This document shows, piece after piece, positions 1 to 8,637 of a DNA stretch of 64,000 nucleotides. Source of the DNA: Yersinia rohdei ATCC 43380 (GTDB lineage: Bacteria > Pseudomonadota > Gammaproteobacteria > Enterobacterales > Enterobacteriaceae); contig NZ_ACCD01000015.1 in the NCBI RefSeq assembly GCF_000173775.1, positions 1 to 64,000 on the forward strand, given 5' to 3'. How positions within the stretch are numbered: the stretch's first letter is position 1; every line of letters starts with the position of its first letter. Under the pieces are notes generated by a model. The model did not search any database. It was not told where the DNA came from and saw nothing but the letters and a program-made list of their open reading frames with translations. A program made the position numbers and the translations under genes.

Positions 1-137
1 CCTTAATTTTCAAATTACATATTGTGTTAGGGCTGACTCTATTTGTGTTGTTCCCCTTCTCACGGCTGGTACATATCTGGAGTGTGCCTATCGAGTATCT
101 TACTCGTCGATATCAGTTGGTGCGTAACCGGCATTAA
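1..137 (+). CDS. narI: Respiratory nitrate reductase gamma subunit, C-terminal fragment (5' end outside window)
   Basis: An open frame enters from the left edge (codons in register from base 3) and stops with TAA at 135-137. The 44 visible residues include the strings [15 protein letters not shown] and EYLTRRYQ, which match what I recall of the C-terminus of NarI, the membrane cytochrome b that passes quinol electrons to NarGH. The fragment covers the end of the last membrane helix and the short cytoplasmic tail. The rest of narGHJ should lie just left of the window. It ends 13 bases before a perfect hairpin that separates it from the convergent ansP gene. Confidence 0.85.
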   Translation, partial: LIFKLHIVLGLTLFVLFPFSRLVHIWSVPIEYLTRRYQLVRNRH

Positions 138-149
138 CCGCAGTAAGCC

Positions 150-182
150 CAGTCCGTAGGCTGATGAGACGCCTACGGACTG
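150..182. terminator. Hairpin between convergent narI and ansP
   Basis: A perfect 12-bp inverted repeat (CAGTCCGTAGGC at 150-161, GCCTACGGACTG at 171-182) has a 9-base loop. It lies between the 3' ends of narI and ansP. No clear T-run follows on either strand, so it may work as a weak or Rho-assisted shared terminator. Confidence 0.6.
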
Positions 183-193
183 ATAACACGGGA

Positions 194-1708
194 TTAACTG
201 ACCGATTTTGATTCATATAACTCGGTGGGTTGTACAGAGATAATCTCATGTTCCTTAACTGACATATCCATCGGCTCCGCCGCCACTTCACGGGCGCGTT
301 TACGTAAGCTGAACCAACCCACCACCAGTAGCAGTGCAATCACTGGCAGAGTCGCAATAGTCCAGGTGCCGTTCGGGTAATCAAAAGCCATCATCACTAA
401 CACTCCGGCCAGGAAAAATAAGGTTAACCAAGAGGTTACCGGTGCCCCCGGCATCTTGAAAGAGACGGGTTTTGCGGTGCCGTTTTTTATTGCCTGACGT
501 AATTTCATCTGGCAGATAATGATAAAGGCCCAGGAGCTGATAATGCCTAATGAGGCGATATTTAACACAATTTCAAATACTTGTGATGGAACCAGGTAAT
601 TAAGTACCACACCTAAGACATAAACCCCCACGGTGACCAATATCCCGGCATAAGGCACAGATTGTGGGCTCATTTTTGCCATGAATTTTGGCGCAGAACC
701 GCCCATCGATAAGGAACGTAGGATACGGCCTGTCGAGTAAAGACCTGAATTTAAACTAGAAAGTGCGGCGGATAACACCACAATATTCATGACTGTTCCG
801 ATATAGGGAACACCTAAGCTACTGAAAAATGTAACAAAGGGGCTTTGACCGGCCTGATAGGCATTCCAGGGCAGTAAACACACCAGTAAGACGACTGAGC
901 CGACATAGAATAAACCGATACGCCAAATCACACTATTGATGGCCTTGGGCAGCATTTTTTCTGGATCTTTACATTCTCCGGCGGCAGTACCAATAAGCTC
1001 AATACCTGCGAAGGCGAAGATAACGCCTTGCACCAATATTAATGCCGGTAATAATCCGTGAGGGAAGAATCCGCCATTATCTGTTATTAGATTCATGCCG
1101 GAAGGGTGCCCTGCAACACTTTGACCTGTGCCAAGGAATACCACTCCGACGACCAAAAATAGTGAAATGGCGGCGACTTTAATCAGTGCGAACCAGAACT
1201 CCATTTCGGCGAACCATTTCACGCCAATCATATTCATGGTCGCAACAATAGAAAGTGCGCCCAGTGCAAATAGCCATTGGGGAATATCAGAAAATGCGCC
1301 CCAGTAATGCATATAAAGGGCAACGGCGGTGATATCCACAATCCCGGTCATCGCCCAGTTAAGAAAATACATCCATCCGGCAACATAGGATGCTTTCTCA
1401 CCGAGAAATTCACGCGCATAAGAAACAAAACTGCCACTGCTGGGGCGGTGTAAAATCAATTCACCGAGGGCCCGAAGAATAAAAAACGAGAATACGCCAC
1501 AGACCAGATAGACCAAGGCTAATGCTGGGCCTGCCATTTGCAAACGCGCACCTGTGCCTAAAAACAAGCCGGTACCTATTGAGCCGCCGATCGCTATCAT
1601 CTGTATATGACGTCGGCCCATACTTTTGTGATAGCCGGTATCATGAGAATCTAACCATCTTTTTCTCGCGGCATGATGGGTTTCTGTAGAGTGCTTTCCT
1701 GACATCAT
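194..1708 (-). CDS. ansP: L-asparagine permease (APC superfamily)
   Basis: About 504 residues with roughly 12 hydrophobic helices. The amino-acid permease signature IAIGGSIGTGLFLGTG begins helix 1, and the GECKDP loop motif and PWNAYQAGQSPF follow. The protein reads almost collinearly with E. coli AnsP, the inner-membrane asparagine importer, rather than with CycA. The furthest upstream ATG (1714) sits directly against the AGGGA Shine-Dalgarno. The ATG at 1708 gives 6-base spacing and is chosen here; 1705 is also possible. The gene is monocistronic and convergent with narI. The upstream AT-rich region (1709-2793) separates it from the divergent 2HCT transporter. Confidence 0.88.
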   Translation of the reverse strand: MMSGKHSTETHHAARKRWLDSHDTGYHKSMGRRHIQMIAIGGSIGTGLFLGTGARLQMAGPALALVYLVCGVFSFFILRALGELILHRPSSGSFVSYAREFLGEKASYVAGWMYFLNWAMTGIVDITAVALYMHYWGAFSDIPQWLFALGALSIVATMNMIGVKWFAEMEFWFALIKVAAISLFLVVGVVFLGTGQSVAGHPSGMNLITDNGGFFPHGLLPALILVQGVIFAFAGIELIGTAAGECKDPEKMLPKAINSVIWRIGLFYVGSVVLLVCLLPWNAYQAGQSPFVTFFSSLGVPYIGTVMNIVVLSAALSSLNSGLYSTGRILRSLSMGGSAPKFMAKMSPQSVPYAGILVTVGVYVLGVVLNYLVPSQVFEIVLNIASLGIISSWAFIIICQMKLRQAIKNGTAKPVSFKMPGAPVTSWLTLFFLAGVLVMMAFDYPNGTWTIATLPVIALLLVVGWFSLRKRAREVAAEPMDMSVKEHEIISVQPTELYESKSVS

Positions 1709-2347
1709 AGACATTCCCTATTTTTTTGTCTGTTGTGCAATCATCGTGAATGTATTACTGAAACCGATTGCTAAAGGTTAATGCATAAATAGCGTCTTAG
1801 CGCTATCAGTTGTTATGGTATATATCGTTACTATTGAATGACGGGAGGGCATGCTATCGTTTCTATCGTGATGAGGCAAAAAAATATTCACTTATAAACT
1901 ATTTTTTTTGTGTTATTACCGAAGTTATTAATTGAGTCACTAAGGTTAATTTATAACAAAGTTATATATTATTGCGTAAGGTATTTACCTGATCTGACTG
2001 AGTTATCTTGGATGATATTTAAGCTATTACTATATGGGTTAAAATAATTATATAACTTACTTTAGTTACAAAACATTTATTTACGATTTAGTTCAATGTT
2101 GTCCTTGTGGTTAATTTATCTGTTTTAATTATAGGTTGTAATTAAATCATCATTAATATAATTAAGTTAATTGCTAAAATTTTTTTTGGTAAGTATCCCC
2201 GAAAACTTTTTGTTTATTTGTGAGTGACAAAGTAAATATTCGCTATGATATTTACTAAGTGATGGCGTAATGTGCAATAAACCATGCTGCTGGTTGATTG
2301 CATAGAGTTATTCATACTCTATGAAGGGATGATTATCAGGAGCAGTG

Positions 2348-2404
2348 ATGGTAAAGCCCAAGGGGGCGGGGAAGAGGCGCGTGTGGTCGTCCAATTTATG
2401 TTAA
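2348..2404 (+). CDS. Candidate 18-residue leader peptide upstream of the 2HCT transporter
   Basis: An ATG at 2348 follows an AGGAG sequence with 5-base spacing and opens an 18-codon frame ending TAA at 2402-2404. The peptide is basic (KPKGAGKRR in its first half). The ORF is much richer in G and C than its surroundings and ends 5 bases before an inverted repeat. I know no homolog. It could be a chance ORF, and translation is unproven. Confidence 0.3.
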   Translation: MVKPKGAGKRRVWSSNLC

Positions 2405-2408
2405 CCAG

Positions 2409-2453
2409 GGCTAGTCGGATTAACATGATTTCATCCGCAAGAAATGACTAGCC
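2409..2453 (+). other. Two-tier inverted repeat (candidate structured RNA)
   Basis: The outer arms GGCTAGTC (2409-2416) and GACTAGCC (2446-2453) enclose the inner arms CGGAT (2416-2420) and ATCCG (2433-2437). The element lies directly after the 18-codon ORF and about 340 bases before the transporter start. No T-run follows, so it is not a classical terminator. It may be a leader structure, a small RNA portion or a DNA operator. Confidence 0.4.
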
Positions 2454-2793
2454 AACAACTAAAAAGCATAACAGATAAATTGAATTGCCCTTAAATTATT
2501 TAATTACAAAACACCAAGTTAAGTTAATTAAAATAAACTTGTCGATGTGCTCGCAAAGAAAGTAATTAGCTAATGGTTAACAGTTCTTTTACTTCAAATA
2601 AGATGGTATTTTTATTTTGAAAACCTATATTCTAAGCGAAATATATTTAATGTTAACAATTGATTCTCAGCGGCAGAGCCGTCTTGCTGTTTTAGATGAC
2701 TGTCTAAATAGAATAGTGAGTCTTGTTAGCGTTCCCTAATGTTTATTTCACGGCACCCCCGTTCCTCAGGGGCTACCCAACAGTAGGTCTACA

Positions 2794-4152
2794 ATGAAAG
2801 AAATAAATCAAAATGTCGTTCTTACTCCCGCCGACGAAATTGAGTTTGGGGGTAAATATTCAATCAAGAGGTTGATGGCGAATATAAATCAGATGAATAT
2901 AAACACGATTCCAATGGCGTTATTTATGACCATTGCGGCCATTGTGTTTATTTCGGCCTATGCCAGTTATTTGCCAAAAAATATGATTGGCGGGTTGGCC
3001 GTGATTATGACTATGGGTTTTGTTTTATCTCATATTGGCCGACATATCCCGGTGTTGAAAGATATCGGCGGCCCAGCTATTTTGTGCCTAATGGTGCCCT
3101 CCGTGTTGGTCTATTTCGGTATTTTTCAAACCAATACGTTGGATACAGTTCATTTGTTGATGAAAGAGGCGAACTTACTCTATTTCGTGATAGCCAGTCT
3201 GGTTGTTGGCAGCATTCTGGGTATGAACCGCGTAGTACTCATTCAGGGGATGACGCGTATGTTTGTCCCGCTGGTGGTGGGAACATTTACCGCGGTGGGC
3301 ACCGGTTTGTTGGTAGGGAAATTATTCGGTTTCACTCTTTATCACACTTTCTTCTTTATTATCGTACCCATTATCGGTGGCGGTATTGGTGAGGGTATTT
3401 TGCCCTTATCATTGGCTTATTCAGCCATTCTTGGGCAAGCACCCGATGTTTATGTTGCGCAATTGGCTCCTGCCGCGGTAGTCGGCAATATTTTCGCCAT
3501 CATTTGTGCTGGGGTATTGGCCAGAATTGGAATGTGGCGCAAGGATTTGAATGGCGAGGGGATGCTAATTCGCTCGGCTCAAGATAATGCGGTATTCACT
3601 TCACAAGAGGGGCCAAAGCAAGCCGATTTCCAGTTGATGGGCGGCGGATTATTGATGACATGCACTTTCTTTATCGTCGGCGGTTTGTTTGAACATCTGG
3701 TGCATATTCCAGGCCCGGTGCTAATGATTTTGATTGCGGTGTTGTGTAAATATGCGCGGGTTATTCCGGCAAAAATGGAGCAGGGCGCGCACAGTTGGTA
3801 CAAGTTTGTGTCCACTACTTTGGTATGGCCACTGATGATTGGCTTAGGGATGCTTTATGTCCCACTGGAAAGTGTGGTGGCGGTCTTCTCGGTAGGTTAT
3901 GTCGTGGTGTGTGGCGCTGTTGTGCTTTCAATGGCTGCGGTCAGTTTTATTATTGCCCCTTACTTAAACATGTATCCCGTGGAGGCCTCTATTGTTACCA
4001 GTTGCCACAGCGGGTTAGGCGGGACAGGGGACGTCGCCATTTTGTCCGCGTCTAACCGGATGTCATTGATGCCATTTGCCCAGATAGCCACCCGCATTGG
4101 CGGCGCATCCACGGTGATTGGCGCGACGTTATTATTAGGCTGGATTATCTAA
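2794..4152 (+). CDS. 2-hydroxycarboxylate transporter (CitS/MaeN family sodium symporter)
   Basis: The product has 452 residues and about 11 hydrophobic segments. Both signature reentrant-loop motifs of the 2HCT family are present: GGGIGEG at about residue 196-202, and GLGGTGDVAIL followed by SASNRM near residue 410-425. Family members import citrate, malate or lactate with sodium or protons, or exchange them. No citrate lyase or oxaloacetate decarboxylase genes lie nearby, so I do not assign citrate specifically. The convergent DcuSR-type sensor pair next door argues for induction by C4-dicarboxylates or citrate, probably under low oxygen. An AGGT element precedes the ATG at 2794. The symbol is left blank because malate and citrate carriers cannot be told apart by eye. 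Confidence 0.85.
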   Translation: MKEINQNVVLTPADEIEFGGKYSIKRLMANINQMNINTIPMALFMTIAAIVFISAYASYLPKNMIGGLAVIMTMGFVLSHIGRHIPVLKDIGGPAILCLMVPSVLVYFGIFQTNTLDTVHLLMKEANLLYFVIASLVVGSILGMNRVVLIQGMTRMFVPLVVGTFTAVGTGLLVGKLFGFTLYHTFFFIIVPIIGGGIGEGILPLSLAYSAILGQAPDVYVAQLAPAAVVGNIFAIICAGVLARIGMWRKDLNGEGMLIRSAQDNAVFTSQEGPKQADFQLMGGGLLMTCTFFIVGGLFEHLVHIPGPVLMILIAVLCKYARVIPAKMEQGAHSWYKFVSTTLVWPLMIGLGMLYVPLESVVAVFSVGYVVVCGAVVLSMAAVSFIIAPYLNMYPVEASIVTSCHSGLGGTGDVAILSASNRMSLMPFAQIATRIGGASTVIGATLLLGWII

Positions 4153-4178
4153 ACTCATTCGTATTAATGAAGATGTCA

Positions 4179-4208
4179 CCGGCGGCGTTCCTTATTGGAT
4201 GCCGCCGG
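4179..4208. terminator. GC-rich hairpin after the 2HCT transporter gene
   Basis: The arms CCGGCGGC (4179-4186) and GCCGCCGG (4201-4208) form an 8-bp all-GC stem with a 14-base loop, 27 bases after the transporter stop. It has no T-run. It lies between the convergent transporter gene and dcuR. Confidence 0.45.
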
Positions 4209-4273
4209 CAATGGAGGGCTGAGTCCGGTGTGACGCTAATTGATACTTTGGGATGAATCACTTTGGTCAATGG

Positions 4274-4993
4274 TTACTGGCAATATTGTTTTAATACATC
4301 CTGTTGGCTGGGTAAAAGTTTGTAGAGATAAACCGGCCGTCCGGTGGCACCGTAAAGAACTTTGGTACTCAGCACTTCAGTATCTGAAAGATAAATCAGA
4401 TATTTGCGACAAGAAACTCGTGAAATACCAATAGCATTCGCCATTTGTTCAGTGGAGAATTCTCCATCTTGCATCTCCTGAATCCATTCACATACGGTAC
4501 GCAATGTTTGTGTTGTCAGCCCTTTGGGTAACTTTTTGCGTTCTGCAGGGTGACTGGTGCTGCGCCGCAGCAAAGTATCGACATCTTCTTGGGCACAATA
4601 TTCACGTTGATCCAGCAAGCTTTGTTTTCCGCGATAAGTCGAAAGCGCTTCTTCAAAACGTGAGAACTGAAATGGCTTAATTAAGTAATCAACGACGCCA
4701 TATTGCAGCGCTTTTTTAATGGTATTCACATCAGTTGCAGATGAAATAACAATAACATCAGTATGTTGGCTAAATTCACGTAGCACTGGCAGTAAGTCCA
4801 GTCCGTTATCTTGGCGCATAAAAACATCTAACAAAACCAGATCAATGGGCTGTTCCGCTGCCATCAAATGCTCTCGGGCTTGCTGTAAACTGGAAACGGA
4901 ACCACAGCAGTTGAAACCTGCCACCTGGCTCAGATAACACTTGTTCAGCTCTGCCACCATTGCATCATCATCCACTATTAATACATTAATCAT
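4274..4993 (-). CDS. dcuR: DcuR-type response regulator of C4-dicarboxylate/citrate sensing
   Basis: This 239-residue protein has an N-terminal receiver domain with the acidic pocket DDD at 8-10, phospho-acceptor Asp56 in LVLLDVFM, and Lys106 in YLIKPF. The C-terminal helix-turn-helix half carries LPKGLTPQTLR-like and ISRVSCRKYLIYL stretches typical of the CitB/DcuR family, and the end KQYCQ matches E. coli DcuR. It overlaps the kinase gene by 8 bases, so the two are co-translated. Its most likely target is the neighbouring transporter and its AT-rich promoter region, which is an inference from position. Confidence 0.87.
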   Translation of the reverse strand: MINVLIVDDDAMVAELNKCYLSQVAGFNCCGSVSSLQQAREHLMAAEQPIDLVLLDVFMRQDNGLDLLPVLREFSQHTDVIVISSATDVNTIKKALQYGVVDYLIKPFQFSRFEEALSTYRGKQSLLDQREYCAQEDVDTLLRRSTSHPAERKKLPKGLTTQTLRTVCEWIQEMQDGEFSTEQMANAIGISRVSCRKYLIYLSDTEVLSTKVLYGATGRPVYLYKLLPSQQDVLKQYCQ

Positions 4994-6677
4994 GATTTAC
5001 CGCGCTGATGTTGTTTGAAAAGTTGTCACTCGAGGTCATGTTATTCGAGGCAACATTATTAGAGGTAATGTCATAAGGGAGGCTGACAAAGAACTGGGTA
5101 AATACCCCCTCTTCAGAATCAAACTCAATATTGCCACCGATGCTTTCTAAACTTTGTCGAACCAGACTCAGACCAATGCCATGCTCATTTCCTTTGGTCG
5201 AAAAACCATTGTCAAAAATACTGCTTTGCAACTCGGTTGCAATACCCGGCCCATCATCACTGACGACACAATGTATCCGGCCGTGTTCGTAATGAAAGCT
5301 GACATTAATTTCCTGTTGAGTTTGGTCACCAATAGCTTCCAGGGAGTTCTCAATTAGATTACCCAAGACCGTGATTAATGTGGTGGTGACTTGCTCATTA
5401 TCGGTATCTGGTAACAGACTATCGTCACTAATAGATAATGTGATGCCCAAATCACGAGCCCGATTGATTTTCCCTAACAGAAAACCAGCAATAACTGGGG
5501 ATTTTACCTTACGCAACAGAGAGCCAATTTCGGCCTGATAATTATTTGATGTTTTAACAATATAGTCTTCGAGTTGCTGGTAATACTTCATATGCAATAA
5601 ACCCAGAATCACATGAAGTTTATTCATAAATTCGTGTGATTGAGCCCGTAATGCATCGGCATAATGCACCATCCCAGTTAGGCGCTGCATCAGTTGGCTG
5701 ACTTCTGTTTTATCGCGGAAGGTAGCAATGGCACCGATAATATCGCCTTTTACCATTACCGGGACAGTATTGGTCAGTAATATGCTGCCATTAAAATTTA
5801 TCTCTTCGTCACGGCGTGCAATGCCAGTTTCGAGTACCTGCTGTAAATACAAACGTACAGGCCAATATTTGCTGGCATTGCTGAGCAATAAATTCTCCAT
5901 TGGCCCACTTTGCTTAAATAAACGTTTGGCTTCATGATTAACCACGGTAATGCGCGAGTTAGCATCCACCGCAATAACGCCTTCTTTAATGGATTGCAGC
6001 ATGGCGTTGCGTTGCTCAAACAAATTAGAGATTTCGTAGGGCTCAAATCCCAGCATAATTCTTTTCAGTGCTTTGACTAAAAACCAGGTGCCCAGAGAAC
6101 CAATTAATGCGCCAAATAATATCGTCCAGGGAATAGTCCAGCGGGTTTCACTGACCACTGAGTCAATGCTGGTGAGTGAGATACCAATGGCGACTACGCC
6201 GATTTGTTTACCCTGAGGTTGATACACTGGAATAAAAATACGTAATGCGCGCTCCAATACTCCCCGGTTTATCGCGTGGTTTTCTTTGCCTTGTAATGCC
6301 GGTTGCAGGTCATTACCAATAAAATGCTGGCCAATCATCTCGGGGTTGGGATGTGAATAGCGGATACCTTTCATATCTGTCACTACAATAAATAACAGGT
6401 TATTAGCTTGCTGCACTTGGTGGGTATACGCCTGAATTTTCTCCCCAGCAGCCGGGTTGCTTAATCCTTCAATTATTGTGGGTGAAAAAGACAACGCGCG
6501 CGCCACCGCAACGGCTTTATCTTGCAGACCTTCTTGTGCCATTCGGCTGAGTTGCACGAAAAATAGCGTGTGAACCACCAATAGCACTGAGATTATCACC
6601 GCAGAAACCATCAAAGTAATTGCAGTGCTAAGCCGTAACGGCACTTTTTGCTTTCCTGCCGTTGTTACGTTATTCAT
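4986..6677 (-). CDS. dcuS: DcuS-type membrane sensor histidine kinase
   Basis: From the ATG at 6677 (GGAG 6 bases upstream) the product has 563 residues; a GTG 18 bases earlier is possible. Order: first membrane helix (about 20-42), periplasmic PAS-like sensor (about 45-175), second helix (about 180-200), cytoplasmic PAS, then the kinase core with the H-box SHEFMNKLH (His348) and the ATPase motifs DDGPGI and GIGLSLV. The fumarate-binding residues known in E. coli DcuS (Arg107, His110, Phe120, Arg147) are all found one residue earlier (Arg106, His109, Phe119, Arg146). Ligand class is therefore likely C4-dicarboxylate or citrate. The unusual aspect is that the adjacent transporter belongs to the 2HCT family rather than DcuB or DctA. 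Confidence 0.88.
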   Translation of the reverse strand: MNNVTTAGKQKVPLRLSTAITLMVSAVIISVLLVVHTLFFVQLSRMAQEGLQDKAVAVARALSFSPTIIEGLSNPAAGEKIQAYTHQVQQANNLLFIVVTDMKGIRYSHPNPEMIGQHFIGNDLQPALQGKENHAINRGVLERALRIFIPVYQPQGKQIGVVAIGISLTSIDSVVSETRWTIPWTILFGALIGSLGTWFLVKALKRIMLGFEPYEISNLFEQRNAMLQSIKEGVIAVDANSRITVVNHEAKRLFKQSGPMENLLLSNASKYWPVRLYLQQVLETGIARRDEEINFNGSILLTNTVPVMVKGDIIGAIATFRDKTEVSQLMQRLTGMVHYADALRAQSHEFMNKLHVILGLLHMKYYQQLEDYIVKTSNNYQAEIGSLLRKVKSPVIAGFLLGKINRARDLGITLSISDDSLLPDTDNEQVTTTLITVLGNLIENSLEAIGDQTQQEINVSFHYEHGRIHCVVSDDGPGIATELQSSIFDNGFSTKGNEHGIGLSLVRQSLESIGGNIEFDSEEGVFTQFFVSLPYDITSNNVASNNMTSSDNFSNNISAVNHD

Positions 6678-7504
6678 GCCTTGCTCCAGAGACACCGGCC
6701 TGCGCGATTATCAAACATCTAGATTGATAAAATGAAGGTTTATGACTGGCTATAATCCTAACCTGTGTGCCAGTAAAATTGCCCTCTAGTTTACGCTGTT
6801 TATTGATCTGGGCGCTAAGACTGAGAATTAATTTAGCTAAATAACGATTTATATAGTTAGCAAAAAGCGACTTTGGGCATTTTTAACATAAAAATCATAT
6901 TTTTTATAACCTTGTCAAAAGGGGGTAACACAAGTTTGACTCGTTTTTGGCGCGCAAGGCTCCGCTGATGGGATTAAACATCTGGGCGATATTGTTGCTG
7001 CTAAGGGACTTGCCGAGCGGGTTTCTGTGTTATGGATAGGGAGATAAAGATCATCAGCAACTCATAATAAGTATTCAGAGTTAGAATTCCTATTGCAGCA
7101 GAATTGTTGTGACGATTATTAGCTAACACTTTACCATTAATGTATTGCTATTATGCCAGATTAATACCCAACCACATGTTAATCTGCTGTGGTTAATTAG
7201 TTACTGCGGATTAACTCCCTTTCCTTACCTTGCTAATATCATGAAACGGCAACAGTTTTCACTCTTTCCTACAAATTAAAAGCTATAGCAGTGTATTGAA
7301 AACAACTGATATACAGCTTTCTTAACCTGAGATATCTTACTCTAAGAACTTTATGATTATTTGCTAAAGGCCAGATTCATAAAAATCTCACACCATTATT
7401 ATTTCATTTAAATTAAAACGTAAAAATTATTTATATCGAGTTAAATAAGCTTTAGAGATAAAAAAGACAGGAAAATAAACAGAAGGTAAACGAGAGAAAA
7501 TTAT
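6678..7504. other. Intergenic region between dcuS and glsA
   Basis: About 830 bases of mostly AT-rich DNA lie between the divergent dcuS and glsA genes. A GC-richer island at about 6946-7047 is open in one frame for 33 codons (it contains GIKHLGDIVAAKGLAERV) but has no start codon and may be a gene remnant. The rest should hold the two promoters. I see no clear operator. Confidence 0.5.
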
Positions 7505-8512
7505 ATGCCTAAAGATGATAGCAAAAATGGATTTATCGACTACGTATCAACGGGGCATCTACCGGAATCAGATACCGTGGCTAAATTGGTGCAAGAGGCC
7601 CACAAACGTTTTAGTACTGATACTGAAGGTGTAGTTTCTACGGTTTATCCTGCATTAGAACGTATTCCCCCTAATCTCTTTGGTGTGTGTATGGTCGGCA
7701 CCAACGGCAAAGTGCATTCAGCCGGCGATGTGGACTATGAATTTACCATCATGAGTGTCTCTAAACCCTTCGTTTTCGCTTTAGTTTGTCAGGCCATTGG
7801 GGCAAAAGTTGCCCGAGAAAAGCTGGGTGTTAACAGTACCGGGATGGCGTTTAACTCGGTCACCGCCATTGAGCGGGCACCTGACGGGCGCACCAATCCG
7901 ATGGTTAACTCCGGTGCCATTGCCACCACCAGTCTGGTGCCGGGAGCGACCAGTGATGAGCAATGGAAATTCATATATGACGGCTTGTGCCGCTTTGCCG
8001 GTCGTGAATTAACGTTAAATGACGAAGTATATCAATCCGCTTGTGAAACCAATTTCCGTAACCGTGGCATTGCCAATGTGCTGGAAGGCTATGGTCGCCT
8101 GGGATGTGACCCCCTGATTGCCACCGACTTATATACTCGCCAATGTTCGCTGAATGTGAGTGCCCGAGATTTGGCCGTGATGGGGGCGACATTGGCTGAC
8201 GGTGGGGTGAATCCACTGACTCGCGAGCGAGTGGTGGCTAATGATGTATGCCATTACGCCTTAGCGGTAATGGTCACCGCAGGATTGTATGAAACATCCG
8301 GTGACTGGCTTTATGACATCGGTCTTCCGGGGAAAAGTGGTATTGGTGGTGGGATAGTGACAGTGTCACCAGGTAAAGGCGGATTAGGGACATTTGCACC
8401 ACGGCTGGATAGTGCGGGTAACAGTGTTAAAGGCCAACTGGCCGCCAAGTTCTTATCACGTAGCCTGGGGATGGACATGTTTGTTTCGGAGCCCTATACC
8501 GAAAAAGGTTGA
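7505..8512 (+). CDS. glsA: Glutaminase (GlsA family)
   Basis: The product has 335 residues, about 25 longer than the E. coli GlsA paralogues because of its N- and C-terminal ends. It converts glutamine to glutamate and ammonia in the cytoplasm. The serine-lysine catalytic motif SVSK (in IMSVSKPFVFAL), PMVNSGAI, the CETNFRNR segment and GKSGIGGGI near the end are all visible. The family is a beta-lactamase-like fold. An MFS transporter gene follows 125 bases downstream on the same strand, perhaps in one transcript. Ammonia release by glutaminase is known to support acid resistance in enterobacteria, but that role here is an inference. Confidence 0.92.
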   Translation: MPKDDSKNGFIDYVSTGHLPESDTVAKLVQEAHKRFSTDTEGVVSTVYPALERIPPNLFGVCMVGTNGKVHSAGDVDYEFTIMSVSKPFVFALVCQAIGAKVAREKLGVNSTGMAFNSVTAIERAPDGRTNPMVNSGAIATTSLVPGATSDEQWKFIYDGLCRFAGRELTLNDEVYQSACETNFRNRGIANVLEGYGRLGCDPLIATDLYTRQCSLNVSARDLAVMGATLADGGVNPLTRERVVANDVCHYALAVMVTAGLYETSGDWLYDIGLPGKSGIGGGIVTVSPGKGGLGTFAPRLDSAGNSVKGQLAAKFLSRSLGMDMFVSEPYTEKG

Positions 8513-8550
8513 GCCGAGAGAAGCAAGTTTAGCGAGGGGTTCGGCTGTTT
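8512..8550 (+). terminator. Weak hairpin after glsA
   Basis: The arms AGCCGA (8512-8517) and TCGGCT (8541-8546) flank a long loop and are followed by GTTTT. It is a weak terminator or attenuator at best and could lower expression of the downstream MFS gene. Confidence 0.3.
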
Positions 8551-8637
8551 TCACAAGATAGCGCGATGAAATTGAACCGAATTTAACACCAAACTGTTTT
8601 TCATTAGACACTGTTTTTCAAAAGGATAGAAATATTT

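Larger units (their letters stand above)
1709..2793. other. Long AT-rich divergent intergenic region
   Basis: About 1.1 kb lies between ansP (leftward) and the 2HCT transporter (rightward). Most of it is very AT-rich, as expected for promoters bound by DcuR/CitB-type regulators and H-NS. A GC-rich island at about 2340-2400 contains a candidate 18-codon leader ORF (2348-2404), and a stem structure follows at 2409-2453. I see no larger gene. Confidence 0.6.
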
